Assembly (NCBI GenBank): GCA_030655315.1
Contig: JAURVT010000002.1
Location: 124,001 to 188,000 of the forward strand
DNA length: 64,000 nucleotides
Source: Nocardioidaceae bacterium
GTDB taxonomy: Bacteria; Actinomycetota; Actinomycetes; Propionibacteriales; Nocardioidaceae
Direction: 5' to 3'
The position numbers and the translations under genes were made by a program. Under the pieces are notes generated by a model. That model was not told where the DNA came from and searched no databases. It saw only the letters and a list, made by a program, of their open reading frames with translations. Every line of letters begins with the position of its first letter. Position 1 is the stretch's first letter. Shown here piece after piece: positions 27,358-36,526 of the stretch.

Positions 27358-28860
27358 CTACTGCGAGGCCTGCTCCCGCTCACGCTGGCCGAGGCGGCTG
27401 TGCGAGCGGCCGTAGGCGAAGTAGACGACGATCCCGATCGCCATCCAGATCAGGAAGCGCACCCAGGTCTCGCCCTCGAGGTTGAGCATCAGGTAGACGC
27501 ACAGCACGGTGGCGAGGGTCGCGACGAGGGTGACGGCCGGCACCCGGAACGCCCGCGGCAGGTCGGGGTGCGTGCGGCGCAGGATGACCACGCCGATGCT
27601 GACGAGCGTGAAGGCGAACAGCGTGCCGATGTTGACCAGCTTGGCGAGCTCGCCGAGCGGCACGAAGCCCGAGATCGCGGCGACGGCGACACCGGTGATG
27701 AGGGTGATGCGGTACGGGGTGCCGTACGTCGGGTGGGTACGGGCCAGTCCGCGCGGCAGCAGCCCGTCGCGGGCCATGGCGAAGGCGACGCGGGTCTGGC
27801 CGAGCATCAGGATCATCACCACGACCGTGAGACCGATGCACGCGCCGATGGCGATGATGTTGCCCATCCAGGTGAGGCCGACGGCGTCGAAGGCGGTGGC
27901 GAGCGGGGCACCGTCCTCGGCGTCGATCTCGCGGTAGTCCTGCATGCCCGTGATGATCAGGCTGACCGCCATGTAGAGGACGGTGACGATGGCGAGCGAG
28001 CCGAGGATGCCGATCGGGACGTCGCGCTGGGGGTTCTTGACCTCCTCGGCCGTGGTGGCGACCACGTCGAACCCGATGAAGGCGAAGAACACGAGCGCGG
28101 CGGCCGAGATCACGCCGGCGAGGCCGTAGGTGGCCGGCTCGATGCCGAGGATCGTCTGGATCAGCGGCGTGTCGAGGAAGCCTCCACCGGTGCCGTCCGA
28201 GGGCTGCGACGGCGGGACGAACGGGGTCCAGTTGCTCACCGAGACGTACCCGACGCCCGCGATGATGACGAGCGCGACGACCGCCAGCTTGATCGCGACG
28301 ACGACCTGGTTGAAGACGCTGGAGAACTTGATGCCGCCGATCAGGATCAGCATCACCAGCAGGGAGATGACGATGGCCGGCAGGTCGAGGACCCCGTCGC
28401 CGGAGGCCGAGCGCAGCGACGCGGGCAGCGCGAACGCCGTGCCGTCGAGCAGCGTGTTGAGGTAGCCCGAGAAGCCGGACGCGAGCGCGGCCGAGCCGAT
28501 GGTGAACTCGAGCACGAGGTCCCAGCCGATGATCCAGGCGATGAGCTCGCCGAAGGTGGCGTAGGAGAAGGTGTACGCGCTGCCGGCGACGGGCACCGTC
28601 GAGGCGAACTCGGCGTAGCACAGGGCCGCGAGGCCGCACGCGAACGCCGCGATCAGGAACGACAGCGCGATCGCGGGCCCGGCGTTGGTCTTGGCGACCT
28701 GACCGGTGATGACGAAGATGCCGGCGCCGATGATCACGCCGACCCCGAACACGACCAGGTCGAGGGCGCCGAGGTTCTTCTTGAGCTGGTGCTCGGGCTC
28801 CTCGGTGTCCTTGATCGACTGCTCGACGGACTTCCGGCGCATCACACTCCCGCTGCTCAT
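27358..28860 (-). CDS. APC-family cationic amino acid permease
   Basis: A 500-residue multi-pass transporter with about 12-14 hydrophobic segments. The first membrane segment has the substrate-binding GVGVIIGAGIFVITG after LGALDLVVFG, typical of the CAT subgroup of the amino acid-polyamine-organocation superfamily. Later segments have FFAFIGFDVVATTAEEVKNPQRDVPIGI. The C-terminus ends in a short basic, soluble tail. The substrate is probably Arg, Lys or a similar amino acid, but specificity cannot be read. It appears monocistronic. Confidence 0.9.
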   Translation of the reverse strand: MSSGSVMRRKSVEQSIKDTEEPEHQLKKNLGALDLVVFGVGVIIGAGIFVITGQVAKTNAGPAIALSFLIAAFACGLAALCYAEFASTVPVAGSAYTFSYATFGELIAWIIGWDLVLEFTIGSAALASGFSGYLNTLLDGTAFALPASLRSASGDGVLDLPAIVISLLVMLILIGGIKFSSVFNQVVVAIKLAVVALVIIAGVGYVSVSNWTPFVPPSQPSDGTGGGFLDTPLIQTILGIEPATYGLAGVISAAALVFFAFIGFDVVATTAEEVKNPQRDVPIGILGSLAIVTVLYMAVSLIITGMQDYREIDAEDGAPLATAFDAVGLTWMGNIIAIGACIGLTVVVMILMLGQTRVAFAMARDGLLPRGLARTHPTYGTPYRITLITGVAVAAISGFVPLGELAKLVNIGTLFAFTLVSIGVVILRRTHPDLPRAFRVPAVTLVATLATVLCVYLMLNLEGETWVRFLIWMAIGIVVYFAYGRSHSRLGQREREQASQ

Positions 28861-28888
28861 GCGCGAGAGACTATGAGCAAAGGGCGGG

Positions 28889-30760
28889 TCAGGGCGAGTC
28901 GGACAGGCCCGCGAGCGTGTCGGCGACGATCGCCGGGGCGGTGAGGCCGATCCGCTCGAGGATGACGTCGCGCTTGGCGTGGGTGAGGAACTCCTGCGGG
29001 ACGGCGTGGATGCGCAGCGGCGTGCGGACGCCGGCGTCCATCAGCGCGAGGCCGACCATCGACCCGACGCCGCCCGAGCGCCCGTTGTCCTCGATCGTGA
29101 CGACGAGGTCGACCTCGCGGGCGAGGTCGACGATCGAGTCGTCGACCGGCTTGACCCAGCGGGGGTCGACCACGGTGCTGGCGTGGCCCGCCTCGGCGAG
29201 CGCGTCGGCGACGGCGAGCCCCGTCGGGACCATCGAGCCGACGGCGACGACGAGCACGCGGGCGTCGCCGTCGCGACGCAGGACGTCGGTGCTGCCGACC
29301 CGCTCGAGCGCGGGGATGTCGTCGGGCACGGGCGTCTTGGCGAACCGCAGGACGGTGGGGGCGTCGTCGACGTCGACGGCCTCGCGCAGCTGCTCGCGGA
29401 GCTGGGCCCCGTCGCGCGGGGCGGCCAGGCGCAGACCGGGCACCAGCTGCAGCATCGACATGTCCCACATGCCGTTGTGGCTGGCGCCGTCGTCGCCGGT
29501 GACCCCGGCGCGGTCGAGCACGAACGTCACGCCGCAGCGGTGCAGGGCGACGTCGAGCAGCACCTGGTCGAAGGCGCGGTTGAGGAAGGTGGCGTAGACG
29601 GCGACCACGGGGTGCAGGCCGCCCATCGCCATGCCGGCCGCGCTGGTGACGGCGTGCTGCTCGGCGATGCCGACGTCGAACACGCGGTCGGGGAACTTGT
29701 CGGCGAACGCGTCGAGCCCGACGGGGTAGAGCATCGCGGCGGTGATGCCGACGACGTCGGGCCGCTCGTCGGCGACGCGGACGATCTCGTCGCGGAACAC
29801 CGAGGTCCACTTGGGCGGGTCGACGGTGGTGGCCAGGCCGGTGGCGCGGTCGAACACGCCGGCCTGGTGCATCTGGTCGATCTCGTTGGCGACCGCGAGG
29901 TCGTAGCCCTTGCCCTTGGTGGTGAGCACGTGGACGAGGACCGGGCCGCCGAAGCTGCGGGCGCGGGTGAGGGCGTGCTCGACCGCGCGGCGGTCGTGGC
30001 CGTCGATCGGGCCGATGTACTTGAGGCCGAGGTCCTCGAACATGCCCTGCGGAGCGAGGACGTCCTTGAGGCCCTTCTTCACCGCGTGCAGCGCGTCGTA
30101 GGCGGCCGGCCCGACCAGGCGGGTGCCGGTGACGACCTCCTTGATCCGCTCGAGCGTGGGCTCGTAGCGCGGGCTGGTGCGCAGGCTCGTCAGGTGGTCG
30201 GCGAGGCCGCCGACGGTCGGCATGTAGCTGCGGCCGTTGTCGTTGACGACGACGACGAGGCGCCGGTCGTGGTCGGCGGCGATGTTGTTGAGCGCCTCCC
30301 AGGCCATGCCGCCGGTGAGGGCACCGTCGCCGATCACGGCGACGACGTGGTCGTCACGGCCCTGGAGCGTGTTGGCCTTGGCCAGGCCGTCGGCGTAGGA
30401 CAGCGACGTGGACGCGTGCGAGTTCTCCACCAGGTCGTGCGGGGACTCGGCGCGGTCGGGGTAGCCCGACAGACCGCCCTCCTTGCGCAGGCGCTCGAAG
30501 TCGGCGGCGCGGCCGGTCACCATCTTGTGGACGTAGGCCTGGTGGCCGGTGTCCCAGACCACCTGGTCGCGCGGGGAGTCGAAGACGCGGTGGATCGCGA
30601 GCGTCAGCTCGACCACGCCGAGGTTGGGCCCGAGGTGCCCGCTGTTGGCGGCGACCGCGACGATGACGCGCTCGCGGATCTCGGCGGCGAGCTCGTCCAG
30701 CTGCTCGTCGGTGAGGGCGCGGAGGTCCGCGGGCTCACCGATGCGGTCGAGCAGGCTCAT
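28889..30760 (-). CDS. dxs: 1-deoxy-D-xylulose-5-phosphate synthase
   Basis: A 623-residue DXS. It catalyses pyruvate plus glyceraldehyde 3-phosphate to DXP, the first step of the MEP isoprenoid pathway and a thiamine/pyridoxal precursor route. Key marks are [14 protein letters not shown] with the catalytic His, the thiamine motif [34 protein letters not shown] and [20 protein letters not shown]. Start ATG 30760 (MSLLDRI) matches family starts. It has no close operon partner; the 128-base upstream spacer has two direct copies of CGTCGGCCCC followed by CCGCCG but no clear riboswitch. Confidence 0.97.
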   Translation of the reverse strand: MSLLDRIGEPADLRALTDEQLDELAAEIRERVIVAVAANSGHLGPNLGVVELTLAIHRVFDSPRDQVVWDTGHQAYVHKMVTGRAADFERLRKEGGLSGYPDRAESPHDLVENSHASTSLSYADGLAKANTLQGRDDHVVAVIGDGALTGGMAWEALNNIAADHDRRLVVVVNDNGRSYMPTVGGLADHLTSLRTSPRYEPTLERIKEVVTGTRLVGPAAYDALHAVKKGLKDVLAPQGMFEDLGLKYIGPIDGHDRRAVEHALTRARSFGGPVLVHVLTTKGKGYDLAVANEIDQMHQAGVFDRATGLATTVDPPKWTSVFRDEIVRVADERPDVVGITAAMLYPVGLDAFADKFPDRVFDVGIAEQHAVTSAAGMAMGGLHPVVAVYATFLNRAFDQVLLDVALHRCGVTFVLDRAGVTGDDGASHNGMWDMSMLQLVPGLRLAAPRDGAQLREQLREAVDVDDAPTVLRFAKTPVPDDIPALERVGSTDVLRRDGDARVLVVAVGSMVPTGLAVADALAEAGHASTVVDPRWVKPVDDSIVDLAREVDLVVTIEDNGRSGGVGSMVGLALMDAGVRTPLRIHAVPQEFLTHAKRDVILERIGLTAPAIVADTLAGLSDSP

Positions 30761-30888
30761 GGACGTGGACCTCCGGATCCGGGTGCGGGGCGGTCTCTCG
30801 ATGGTACCGGCCACCCCCCGGGGAGCGCCGGACCGCCGAGACGTCGGCCCCTTCCGCCGCGACCGGCGTCACGTCGGCCCCACCGCCG

Positions 30889-31497
30889 TCAGCCCGGACG
30901 CGCGACCTCCGCCGTCACGAGGTACCGCTCGTCGACGATCTCGCCGCCCCACAGGACGGGGTCCGTCAGGGGGACGACGACGGGGTCGAGGCCCGCGTCG
31001 GACAGGAGTGCGACGACCTCGGCCGCGCGCAGTCCGGCGCCGGTGTGCCAGGACCCCTCGACGAGGACGAGCCGTCCACCGCCGGCCAGCAGCCGCAGCC
31101 AGCGCTCGACGGCCAGCGTCGGGTCCGGCAGCGCCCACAGGACGTGGCGGCAGACGACCGCGTCGTAGGTCGGGTCCGGCGGACGCGGGTCCTGGCCGTC
31201 GCCCTCGAGCAGGCGCACCGCGTCGCCGTGGCGGGCGACCTTGGCGCGGCCGACGTCGAGCATGGCCGGCGACAGGTCGATCCCGTCGACGCGGTGGCCG
31301 AGGTCGGCGAGCAGGTCGGCGACCGTCGCGGTGCCGCAGCCCATCTCGACGACGCGCAGCGACGCCGGGCCGAGGGCGGTCGCGAGGACGTCGGCCCACG
31401 CCGCCCGGGCGACCGGGTCGAGCAGCCCGTGGTCGGGGGCCTGGTCGTAGGTGGGCGCCTCGGCGTCCCAGACCCGGCGGACGTCGTCCGCGCTCAT
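30889..31497 (-). CDS. Class I SAM-dependent methyltransferase
   Basis: A 202-residue methyltransferase of the type 11/25 kind. It has the SAM-binding motif I VVEMGCGTATVADLLADLG, motif II acidic residue in VDGIDLSPAMLDVGRAK and motif IV YDAVVCRHVLWALPDP. The substrate is unknown. The start overlaps the stop of the frameshifted cation transporter gene by 4 bases, and that gene likewise overlaps the ArsR gene, so the three look like one operon. This raises the possibility of a metal/metalloid-linked role, but sequence alone does not show it. Confidence 0.88.
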   Translation of the reverse strand: MSADDVRRVWDAEAPTYDQAPDHGLLDPVARAAWADVLATALGPASLRVVEMGCGTATVADLLADLGHRVDGIDLSPAMLDVGRAKVARHGDAVRLLEGDGQDPRPPDPTYDAVVCRHVLWALPDPTLAVERWLRLLAGGGRLVLVEGSWHTGAGLRAAEVVALLSDAGLDPVVVPLTDPVLWGGEIVDERYLVTAEVARPG

Positions 31498-32476
31498 CGG
31501 ACGAGGTCCTCGGTCGAGGCGTGCGGCGGGTACGCGTGGACCGTGGCCCCGGTCAGGCGGGGCACCGCGTGCACGAGCGCGTGCTCGACCCGGTGCGCCA
31601 GGTGGTGCGCCTCGGCGAGCGAGAGGCCGGGTCCACCGCGACGTCGAGCTCGGCATGCATCGTGTGGCCGATCCAGCGGAGCCGGACCCCGGCGACCGAC
31701 TCGACCCCGTCGACGTCGACCGCCGCGGCGGCGGCCGCGTCGACCAGGTGCGGGTCGACCCCGTCCATCAGGCGCCGCCACACGTCGCGGGCCGCGGTGC
31801 GCAGGACGCCGAGGATCGCGACGGTGATGACGAGGCCGACGACCGGGTCGGCGGCCGGCCAGCCGAGTGCGACGCCGCCCGCGCCGAGCACGACGGCCAG
31901 CGACGTGAACCCGTCGGTGCGGGCGTGGAGGCCGTCGGCGACCAGCGCGGCCGACCCGATCCGACGCCCGACGACGATCCGGTAGCGCGCCACCACCTCG
32001 TTGCCCACGAACCCGACGACCCCCGCCGCCGCGACCCAGCCGAGCCCGGAGACGGGTTGCGGGTCGAGCAGCCGGCGCACCGCCTCGACGCCCGCGACGA
32101 CGGCCGACGCGGCGATCATCACCACCACGAACAGGCCCGCGAGGTCCTCGGCGCGGCCGTAGCCGTAGGTGTACCGGCGGGTCGGCGCGCGCCGCCCCAG
32201 CACGAACGCCACCCACAGCGGCAGCGCGGTGAGCGCGTCGGAGAGGTTGTGCACGGCGTCGGCCAGCAGGGCCACCGAGCCGGACCAGAGCACCACGACG
32301 GCCTGGAGCGCCGCCGTCACGCCGAGCAGCACGAGGCTGATCTTGACCGCGCGGATCCCCTGCGCGCTGCCCTCGAGGGCGCCGTCCACCGAGTCGACCG
32401 CGTCGTGGCCGTGCGGCCGGAGGACCGACCCGACGGCGTGCCGCCAGCCCGTCGGGTGCGGGTGGTCGTGGTTCAC
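31494..32476 (-). pseudogene. Cation diffusion facilitator (zinc/cation efflux) transporter, frameshifted
   Basis: The gene starts at GTG 32476 (VNHDHPHP, His-rich) and reads through the CDF membrane domain with HNLSDALTALPLW and HARTDGFTSLAVVLG, which supply the HxxxD metal sites. Near 31627-31631 (a CCCGG run on the coding strand) the frame breaks: the original frame ends at 31553 with unrelated residues. The next frame continues GLSLAEAHHLAHRVEHALVH and the typical CDF cytoplasmic tail to the stop at 31494. One missing G would restore it. The downstream stop overlaps the methyltransferase start by 4 bases, so the second frame was the real one. Either a true mutation or a sequencing error in a GC run. 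Confidence 0.82.
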
Positions 32477-32856
32477 GCGTCGAGGTCCCGGACCGGGCGC
32501 AGCGTCGTCGCGTCCGCGCGGTGGTGCGGCGGCGTCCCCGGACCGGCGTGCTCGGCGTGGTGGACGGCGTCGGTGACCAGCTGGGCCACGTGCTCGTTCT
32601 CGAGCCGGTAGAACACGCGCGTCCCCTCGCGTCGGGTCTGCACCAGCCGCGCCATGCGCAGCTTCGCGAGGTGCTGCGAGACCGAGGTGGGCGTGCGTCC
32701 GAGGTGGACGGCGAGGTCGTTGACGGCGAGCTCGCGGTCCACCAGCGCCCACAGCACCTGAACCCGGGTGGCGTCGGACAGCATCCGGAAGATCTCGACG
32801 GCGAGGTCGACCTGGTCGTCGGGGAGCGGAGCCGGAGGCTGGTTACCTGCAAACAT
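32473..32856 (-). CDS. ArsR/SmtB-family metal-responsive repressor
   Basis: A 127-residue winged-helix regulator with LAVEIFRMLSDATRVQVLWALVDRELAVNDLAVHLGRTPTSVSQHLAKL as the DNA-binding region and a beta wing VQTRREGTRVFYRL. The C-terminal His-rich part (VHHAEHAG, HHRAD) resembles the zinc-sensing alpha-5 site of CzrA/SmtB-type sensors, which suits its position just before a zinc/cation efflux gene. Start ATG 32856 was chosen: a TATTAT -10 box lies 7 bases upstream on the coding strand, so the mRNA would be leaderless. Its stop overlaps the transporter's GTG by 4 bases. Confidence 0.9.
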   Translation of the reverse strand: MFAGNQPPAPLPDDQVDLAVEIFRMLSDATRVQVLWALVDRELAVNDLAVHLGRTPTSVSQHLAKLRMARLVQTRREGTRVFYRLENEHVAQLVTDAVHHAEHAGPGTPPHHRADATTLRPVRDLDA

Positions 32857-32868
32857 GTGCAGATAATA
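32847..32868 (-). promoter_or_regulatory. ArsR promoter with operator overlapping the start codon
   Basis: On the coding strand a TATTAT -10 hexamer is followed after six bases by the ATG. An inverted repeat CTGCA-N6-TGCAG (32847-32862) spans the start. A dimeric ArsR protein bound here would cover the transcription start. This is sequence-visible; autoregulation is inferred from the family. Confidence 0.6.
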
Positions 32869-32901
32869 GGACGACGTCAGCGCGGGCGCCACCGCGGGAC
32901 G

Positions 32902-33675
32902 TCAGCGATGTCCGCGCAGCCGGGACCACGGGCTCGGACCGAGCCCGCGCGGCATCCGGGAGGCCGGCTCGAGCGCCCCGCCGTCGGGGGGCCGTCGCGC
33001 GGTCAGGGCGGCGGGGAGCCAGGTCGACGCGGCGTCGGGACCGTCCTCGGACCAGCCCTGGAGGAGCCCGCCGCCGAGCTCGGTGGGACCGGGCAGGTGG
33101 CGCGAGACCAGGCGGACGTAGGGCGGCCCGAACCACGTCCACGTCACCGGGGCCGGCGGCAGCCCCGCGAACCGTCCGAGCGGCGCGAGGTAGGGACTGC
33201 CCGACGGTCCGAGGTGGACCAGCTCGCCCTCGCTCAGCAGGACCCCGTGCTCCACCGTCGCCTCGGCGAAGAAGCACCCGGCCGCGTCCGCGAAGCCGGC
33301 GAGGAGGCCACGGACGTCGGTGTCGTGGTCGACCGCGAGGGTGGCGACCTCCACCGGGCCCGCCCACGTCTCCGGCGTGGCGCCCGGCAGCGAGCCGCCG
33401 TGCGCGGGACGGGTGCCCGCGGTGAACAGCAGCCCCGTCGTCGCCGCCAGCGCGGCGACGAAGCCCGCGTCCCCGTCCCGGTCGAGACGTCCTCGCAGCG
33501 GCTCGGCGTCGCCGAACCTGCGGGGCAGGGCCGCCGGGAGGTGCCGGCGGCACTGGCTCAGCCAGCGCTCGGCGAGGTCGCCCGGGCGGTCGTCGCGGCG
33601 GGCGTACCAACGCAGGTGCAGGGTGTCGATGGTCTGGTCGGGCAGGGGCACGAGGCGATCATCCCGCGGCGGCAT
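32902..33675 (-). CDS. Protein of unknown function
   Basis: A 257-residue protein with no family I recognise. It has no signal peptide or membrane segment. The middle section (LLFTAGTRPAHGG, VEVATLAVDHDTDVRGLLAGFADAAGCFFAEATVEHGVLLS) looks like an alpha/beta cytoplasmic fold, and the Trp/Pro-rich stretch VTWTWFGPPYVRLVSRHLPGP is distinctive. Coding quality is good and it stands divergent from the YhhN-like gene with about 30 bases between starts. Those features argue that it is real. Confidence 0.65.
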   Translation of the reverse strand: MPPRDDRLVPLPDQTIDTLHLRWYARRDDRPGDLAERWLSQCRRHLPAALPRRFGDAEPLRGRLDRDGDAGFVAALAATTGLLFTAGTRPAHGGSLPGATPETWAGPVEVATLAVDHDTDVRGLLAGFADAAGCFFAEATVEHGVLLSEGELVHLGPSGSPYLAPLGRFAGLPPAPVTWTWFGPPYVRLVSRHLPGPTELGGGLLQGWSEDGPDAASTWLPAALTARRPPDGGALEPASRMPRGLGPSPWSRLRGHR

Positions 33676-33704
33676 CGGTGTGCGGCGGACCTACGATCGG
33701 CCGG

Positions 33705-34343
33705 GTGACCGCGACCGCCTCGTTGCTCCTCGTCGTGACGGTTGCGCTCGCCGTCGTGGACTGGTGGGCGGTGGCGTCGGCCCGCCGGGGCCTCGAGCTG
33801 CTGGCCAAGCCGGCGACGCTCCTTGCGCTGGTGGGCGTCGCGCTGGCGATCGACCCCGTGGACGGCACGGCCCGCGGCTGGCTCGTGGCGGCGCTCGCCC
33901 TGTGCCTGCTGGGCGACGTGCTGCTGGTGCTCCCCCGCGACGCGTTCGTGCCGGGGCTGGCTGCCTTCCTGCTCGGCCACCTGGCGTACGTCGTGGCGTT
34001 CTGGCCGCTCGCGTCGTCATGGGTGGGCGGGGCGGCAGCGTTGGTCGTCGCCGCCTCGTCGTCGCTGGCGGTGCTGCCGGGTGCGCTGCGCGGCGCCCGG
34101 GCCGAGGGTGGCGCCCCGCTGGCCGGGGCCGTGACGGGCTACGTGGTCGTGATCGCCGCGATGGCGACCGTCGCCGGCGCGAGCGGCTCGGCGTGGGGCT
34201 GGGCGGGCGGGGTCCTGTTCGTCGCGTCGGACGCGCTGTTGGCGTGGAGCCGCTTCGTGCGCCCCCTGGCCCACGGCCATCTCGCGGTGATGGTGACCTA
34301 CCACCTCGCCCAGGTGTCGCTGGTGCTCGCGTTCGTCAGGTGA
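33705..34343 (+). CDS. YhhN/TMEM86-family lysoplasmalogenase-like membrane protein
   Basis: A 212-residue integral membrane protein with about eight hydrophobic segments. Family hallmarks are the KPATLLALV helix, CLLGDVLLVLPRDAFVPGLAAFLLGHLAYVVAF (conserved Asp and Gly-His) and the C-terminal SDALLAWSRF and YHLAQ. Relatives hydrolyse the vinyl-ether bond of lysoplasmalogens; the bacterial physiological substrate is often unclear. GTG 33705 was chosen as the start because the first membrane helix follows at once. Its end overlaps by 8 bases the stop of the AlkZ-like gene on the other strand. Confidence 0.85.
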   Translation: MTATASLLLVVTVALAVVDWWAVASARRGLELLAKPATLLALVGVALAIDPVDGTARGWLVAALALCLLGDVLLVLPRDAFVPGLAAFLLGHLAYVVAFWPLASSWVGGAAALVVAASSSLAVLPGALRGARAEGGAPLAGAVTGYVVVIAAMATVAGASGSAWGWAGGVLFVASDALLAWSRFVRPLAHGHLAVMVTYHLAQVSLVLAFVR

Positions 34344-35466
34344 CGCGCAGCTCGGTGATCGTGGTGCCCGTCGCCGCGGCGACCGCGGCCACCTGGTCGT
34401 CGAAGAGGTCGTCGGGCAGGGGCGACTCCCCGCTCAGCGTCGCGACGTCGACACGGTGGCCGCCACCGTCGACGACGAGCCGCCACGTGGCCACGACCCG
34501 CTGGTCGTGCAGCACGCCCGCGATCAGCTGGCCGTTCTCACGGATCCAGACCTCGGGGAGGTGCCGGGCGGCCAGGAAGCGGTCGTGCGCGGGCCCCGCG
34601 TAGCCCACCAGCAGGCCGTCGAACTCAGACAGCAGCCGCAGCCCCGGATCGGCCTGGCCGCCCGTCGGCGGCTCGGCGAGGTCGAGGTGCTCGACGCCGT
34701 CGGGGCCCACGAGCCGCACGAGCTCGTCGCCGAGGCGCTGCACGGCGGCATCGACGCGTCGCAGGCCGCCGCCGAGCCACCACGCGACGTCCTTGCGCGT
34801 GGCCGGTCCGTAGGCGGCGAGGTGGAGCCGCACCATCGCCGCGACGGCCTCGTCCTCGCTGGCCTCGGCCTGCTCGACGACCGCCGACGCGGTGCGGTGC
34901 AGCGTGTCGGTGCGGGTGGCCCAGCGGTCGGTGTGCGGGCGCCTGACCAGGCCGGGGTGCCCCCAGCCGAGGGACCGTCCGAGGGTGGTGCGGCGCTTCG
35001 CGTCGTCCGCCACGGGCTCGTGCTCGTCGAGCCAGGCCAGCAGGTGCGCGACGACGTCCGCGCGCTCGCGCCACCCGTCGGCGCAGTAGCGCTCGATCTC
35101 GGCGTCGACGTCGCCGGGCGTGAGCCGGTCGAGCAGGAGGTGGTTGGCGGTGAGCAGGGCCCGGGGTCGACGGCACGCGACGGCCGACAGCGCGTGGTGG
35201 TCGGGCAGCGCGCTGTGCACGGTGCCACGCATCGTCGTGCCCTTGACCACCGCGAACGACCCGAAGGCGCCGTCCACGCTCGCGCGGGCGACCCCGGGGA
35301 GGCGCCCGGCCACGACGAGGTGCGCCGAGCGCGGCACCTGCGTCTGCACCGGCCCGAGCCGGCGGTACAGCTCCACCACCGCCGCCGTGCCCCGTCCGCG
35401 GACGGACGGGAACTGCCGGCGCAGCGTCGCCGCTCGCAGGCGCTCGGTGGTCAGGCGTGGGGCCAT
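34336..35466 (-). CDS. Winged-helix DNA-binding protein, AlkZ-like DNA glycosylase family
   Basis: A 376-residue protein of the HTH_42/AlkZ-YcaQ family. The N-terminal winged-helix tandem contains the diagnostic QxQ motif in LGPVQTQVPRSAHL, whose glutamines in AlkZ act in unhooking of interstrand cross-links. The C-terminal barrel part reads LLSEFDGLLVGYAGPAHDRFL and ENGQLIAGVLHDQRVVATWRL. It probably removes bulky or cross-linked bases, as inferred from AlkZ. ATG 35466 begins MAPRLTTERL; an ATG/GTG ten codons upstream is less like relatives. Confidence 0.85.
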   Translation of the reverse strand: MAPRLTTERLRAATLRRQFPSVRGRGTAAVVELYRRLGPVQTQVPRSAHLVVAGRLPGVARASVDGAFGSFAVVKGTTMRGTVHSALPDHHALSAVACRRPRALLTANHLLLDRLTPGDVDAEIERYCADGWRERADVVAHLLAWLDEHEPVADDAKRRTTLGRSLGWGHPGLVRRPHTDRWATRTDTLHRTASAVVEQAEASEDEAVAAMVRLHLAAYGPATRKDVAWWLGGGLRRVDAAVQRLGDELVRLVGPDGVEHLDLAEPPTGGQADPGLRLLSEFDGLLVGYAGPAHDRFLAARHLPEVWIRENGQLIAGVLHDQRVVATWRLVVDGGGHRVDVATLSGESPLPDDLFDDQVAAVAAATGTTITELRVT

Positions 35467-35518
35467 GGTCACGATCCTGCCCGACGGCACCGCCACCCGT
35501 CACGGGTCGGGCAGGGCG

Positions 35519-35920
35519 TCAGAGTGGGCTGAGCATCTCCAGCCGGTTGCCGTGGGGGTCGTCGACGTAGAAGCGGCGCATGCCGGGGAACGCGTCGTCC
35601 CACCGCACCTCGTGGTCGGCGGCCTCGAGGTCGCGCGCGAGCGCGTCGAGGTCGGTCACGACGATGCCGGGGTGGGCCTTGCGCTGCGGTGCGAATCCGT
35701 CCTCGACGCCGAGGTGGATCTCGAGCCCGTCGGCCCGGACCCACAGGCCGCCCCGCGCGGCCAGGAGCGGCGGCTTGGCCACCTCGGTCATCCCGAGCAC
35801 GCCGACGAAGAAGTCGCGGCTCACCCCCTCGCCGCCGGGCGGGATCGCGAGCTGGACGTGGTGCAGGCCGAACCCGTGGCCGGTCGACGCCGGCGGGTCC
35901 GCGTAGGGCTGGGCGGTCAT
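35519..35920 (-). CDS. VOC-family (glyoxalase/bleomycin-resistance fold) protein
   Basis: A 133-residue single VOC module. It begins the fold at GLHHVQLAIPPGGEGVSRDFFVGVLGM and ends with RFYVDDPHGNRLEMLSP, which supplies the metal-binding His and Glu of the family. It could be a glyoxalase-like lyase, a dioxygenase or a resistance protein; no substrate can be assigned. It is divergent from the HIT gene, and the intergenic region contains a CTCGACGTCAAG near-palindrome. Confidence 0.88.
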   Translation of the reverse strand: MTAQPYADPPASTGHGFGLHHVQLAIPPGGEGVSRDFFVGVLGMTEVAKPPLLAARGGLWVRADGLEIHLGVEDGFAPQRKAHPGIVVTDLDALARDLEAADHEVRWDDAFPGMRRFYVDDPHGNRLEMLSPL

Positions 35921-35940
35921 CCGGGTCCCCTCTCCGATAC

Positions 35941-35952
35941 CTCGACGTCAAG
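35941..35952. promoter_or_regulatory. GACGTC palindrome shared with the acnA promoter
   Basis: CTCGACGTCAAG followed by ATAC, in the 60-base region between the divergent VOC and HIT genes. The same plus-strand 15-base stretch with one change (TTGACGTCAAGATAC) lies upstream of acnA at 52990-53004. It is a candidate binding site for one regulator or a shared core-promoter element. Confidence 0.5.
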
Positions 35953-35980
35953 ATACTCCGGCCGGGGCGATGATGGGGAG

Positions 35981-36397
35981 GTGAGCGAGACCTGCCTGTT
36001 CTGCCGGATCGTGGCCGGCGACGAGCCCGCGCACGTCGCGTTCGAGGACGACGTCGCCGTGGGCTTCCTGGACGTCCGACCCCTCTTCGAGGGCCACGTG
36101 CTGGTGGTGCCCCGCACCCACGTCGTCACGCTGCCCGACCTCGCCCCCGACGACGTCGGGCCCTACTTCGCGGCCGTGCAGCGCGTCGCGACCGCGGTGC
36201 CCGAGGCGATGGGCGCCCAGGGCACCTTCGTGGCGATGAACAACGCCGTCTCGCAGTCCGTCGCCCACCTGCACACCCACGTCGTCCCCCGCACCAGGGG
36301 CGACGGCCTCCGCGGCTTCTTCTGGCCGCGCACCCGCTACGCCGACGACGACGCGGCCGCCGAGGTGGCCGCGCGCATCCGGGCGGTCGTCGGCTGA
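35981..36397 (+). CDS. HIT-family nucleotide hydrolase/transferase
   Basis: A 138-residue protein of the histidine-triad family. CLFCRIVAGDEPAHVAFEDDVAVGFLD is the usual N-terminus, and the catalytic triad lies in SVAHLHTHVVPR (H-x-H-x-H). HIT proteins hydrolyse nucleoside phosphoramidates or dinucleoside polyphosphates. GTG 35981 directly follows a GGGGAG run. It is probably monocistronic. Confidence 0.93.
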   Translation: MSETCLFCRIVAGDEPAHVAFEDDVAVGFLDVRPLFEGHVLVVPRTHVVTLPDLAPDDVGPYFAAVQRVATAVPEAMGAQGTFVAMNNAVSQSVAHLHTHVVPRTRGDGLRGFFWPRTRYADDDAAAEVAARIRAVVG

Positions 36398-36526
36398 CGG
36401 TCGTCCAGCGGCGCGAGCCCGTGGTCGAGACGCCTCGACCACGCCGAGGGGATCTGTCGAACTCCGAGCGCGACCACGTCGTCCGCTGCCATGATGCGGT
36501 CCGGACGCGTGAGCGAGGGGGACGTC

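Noticed and set aside
26635-28944. 769-residue plus-strand open frame
   Set aside because: It is antisense to the PAC2 and APC permease genes and shows shadow composition (Asp/Arg/Gly/His) without motifs.
30761-30888. Two short direct copies of CGTCGGCCCC upstream of dxs as a riboswitch or CRISPR-like repeat
   Set aside because: Only two copies, 30 bases apart, no conserved thiamine-riboswitch boxes; more likely chance or terminator debris.
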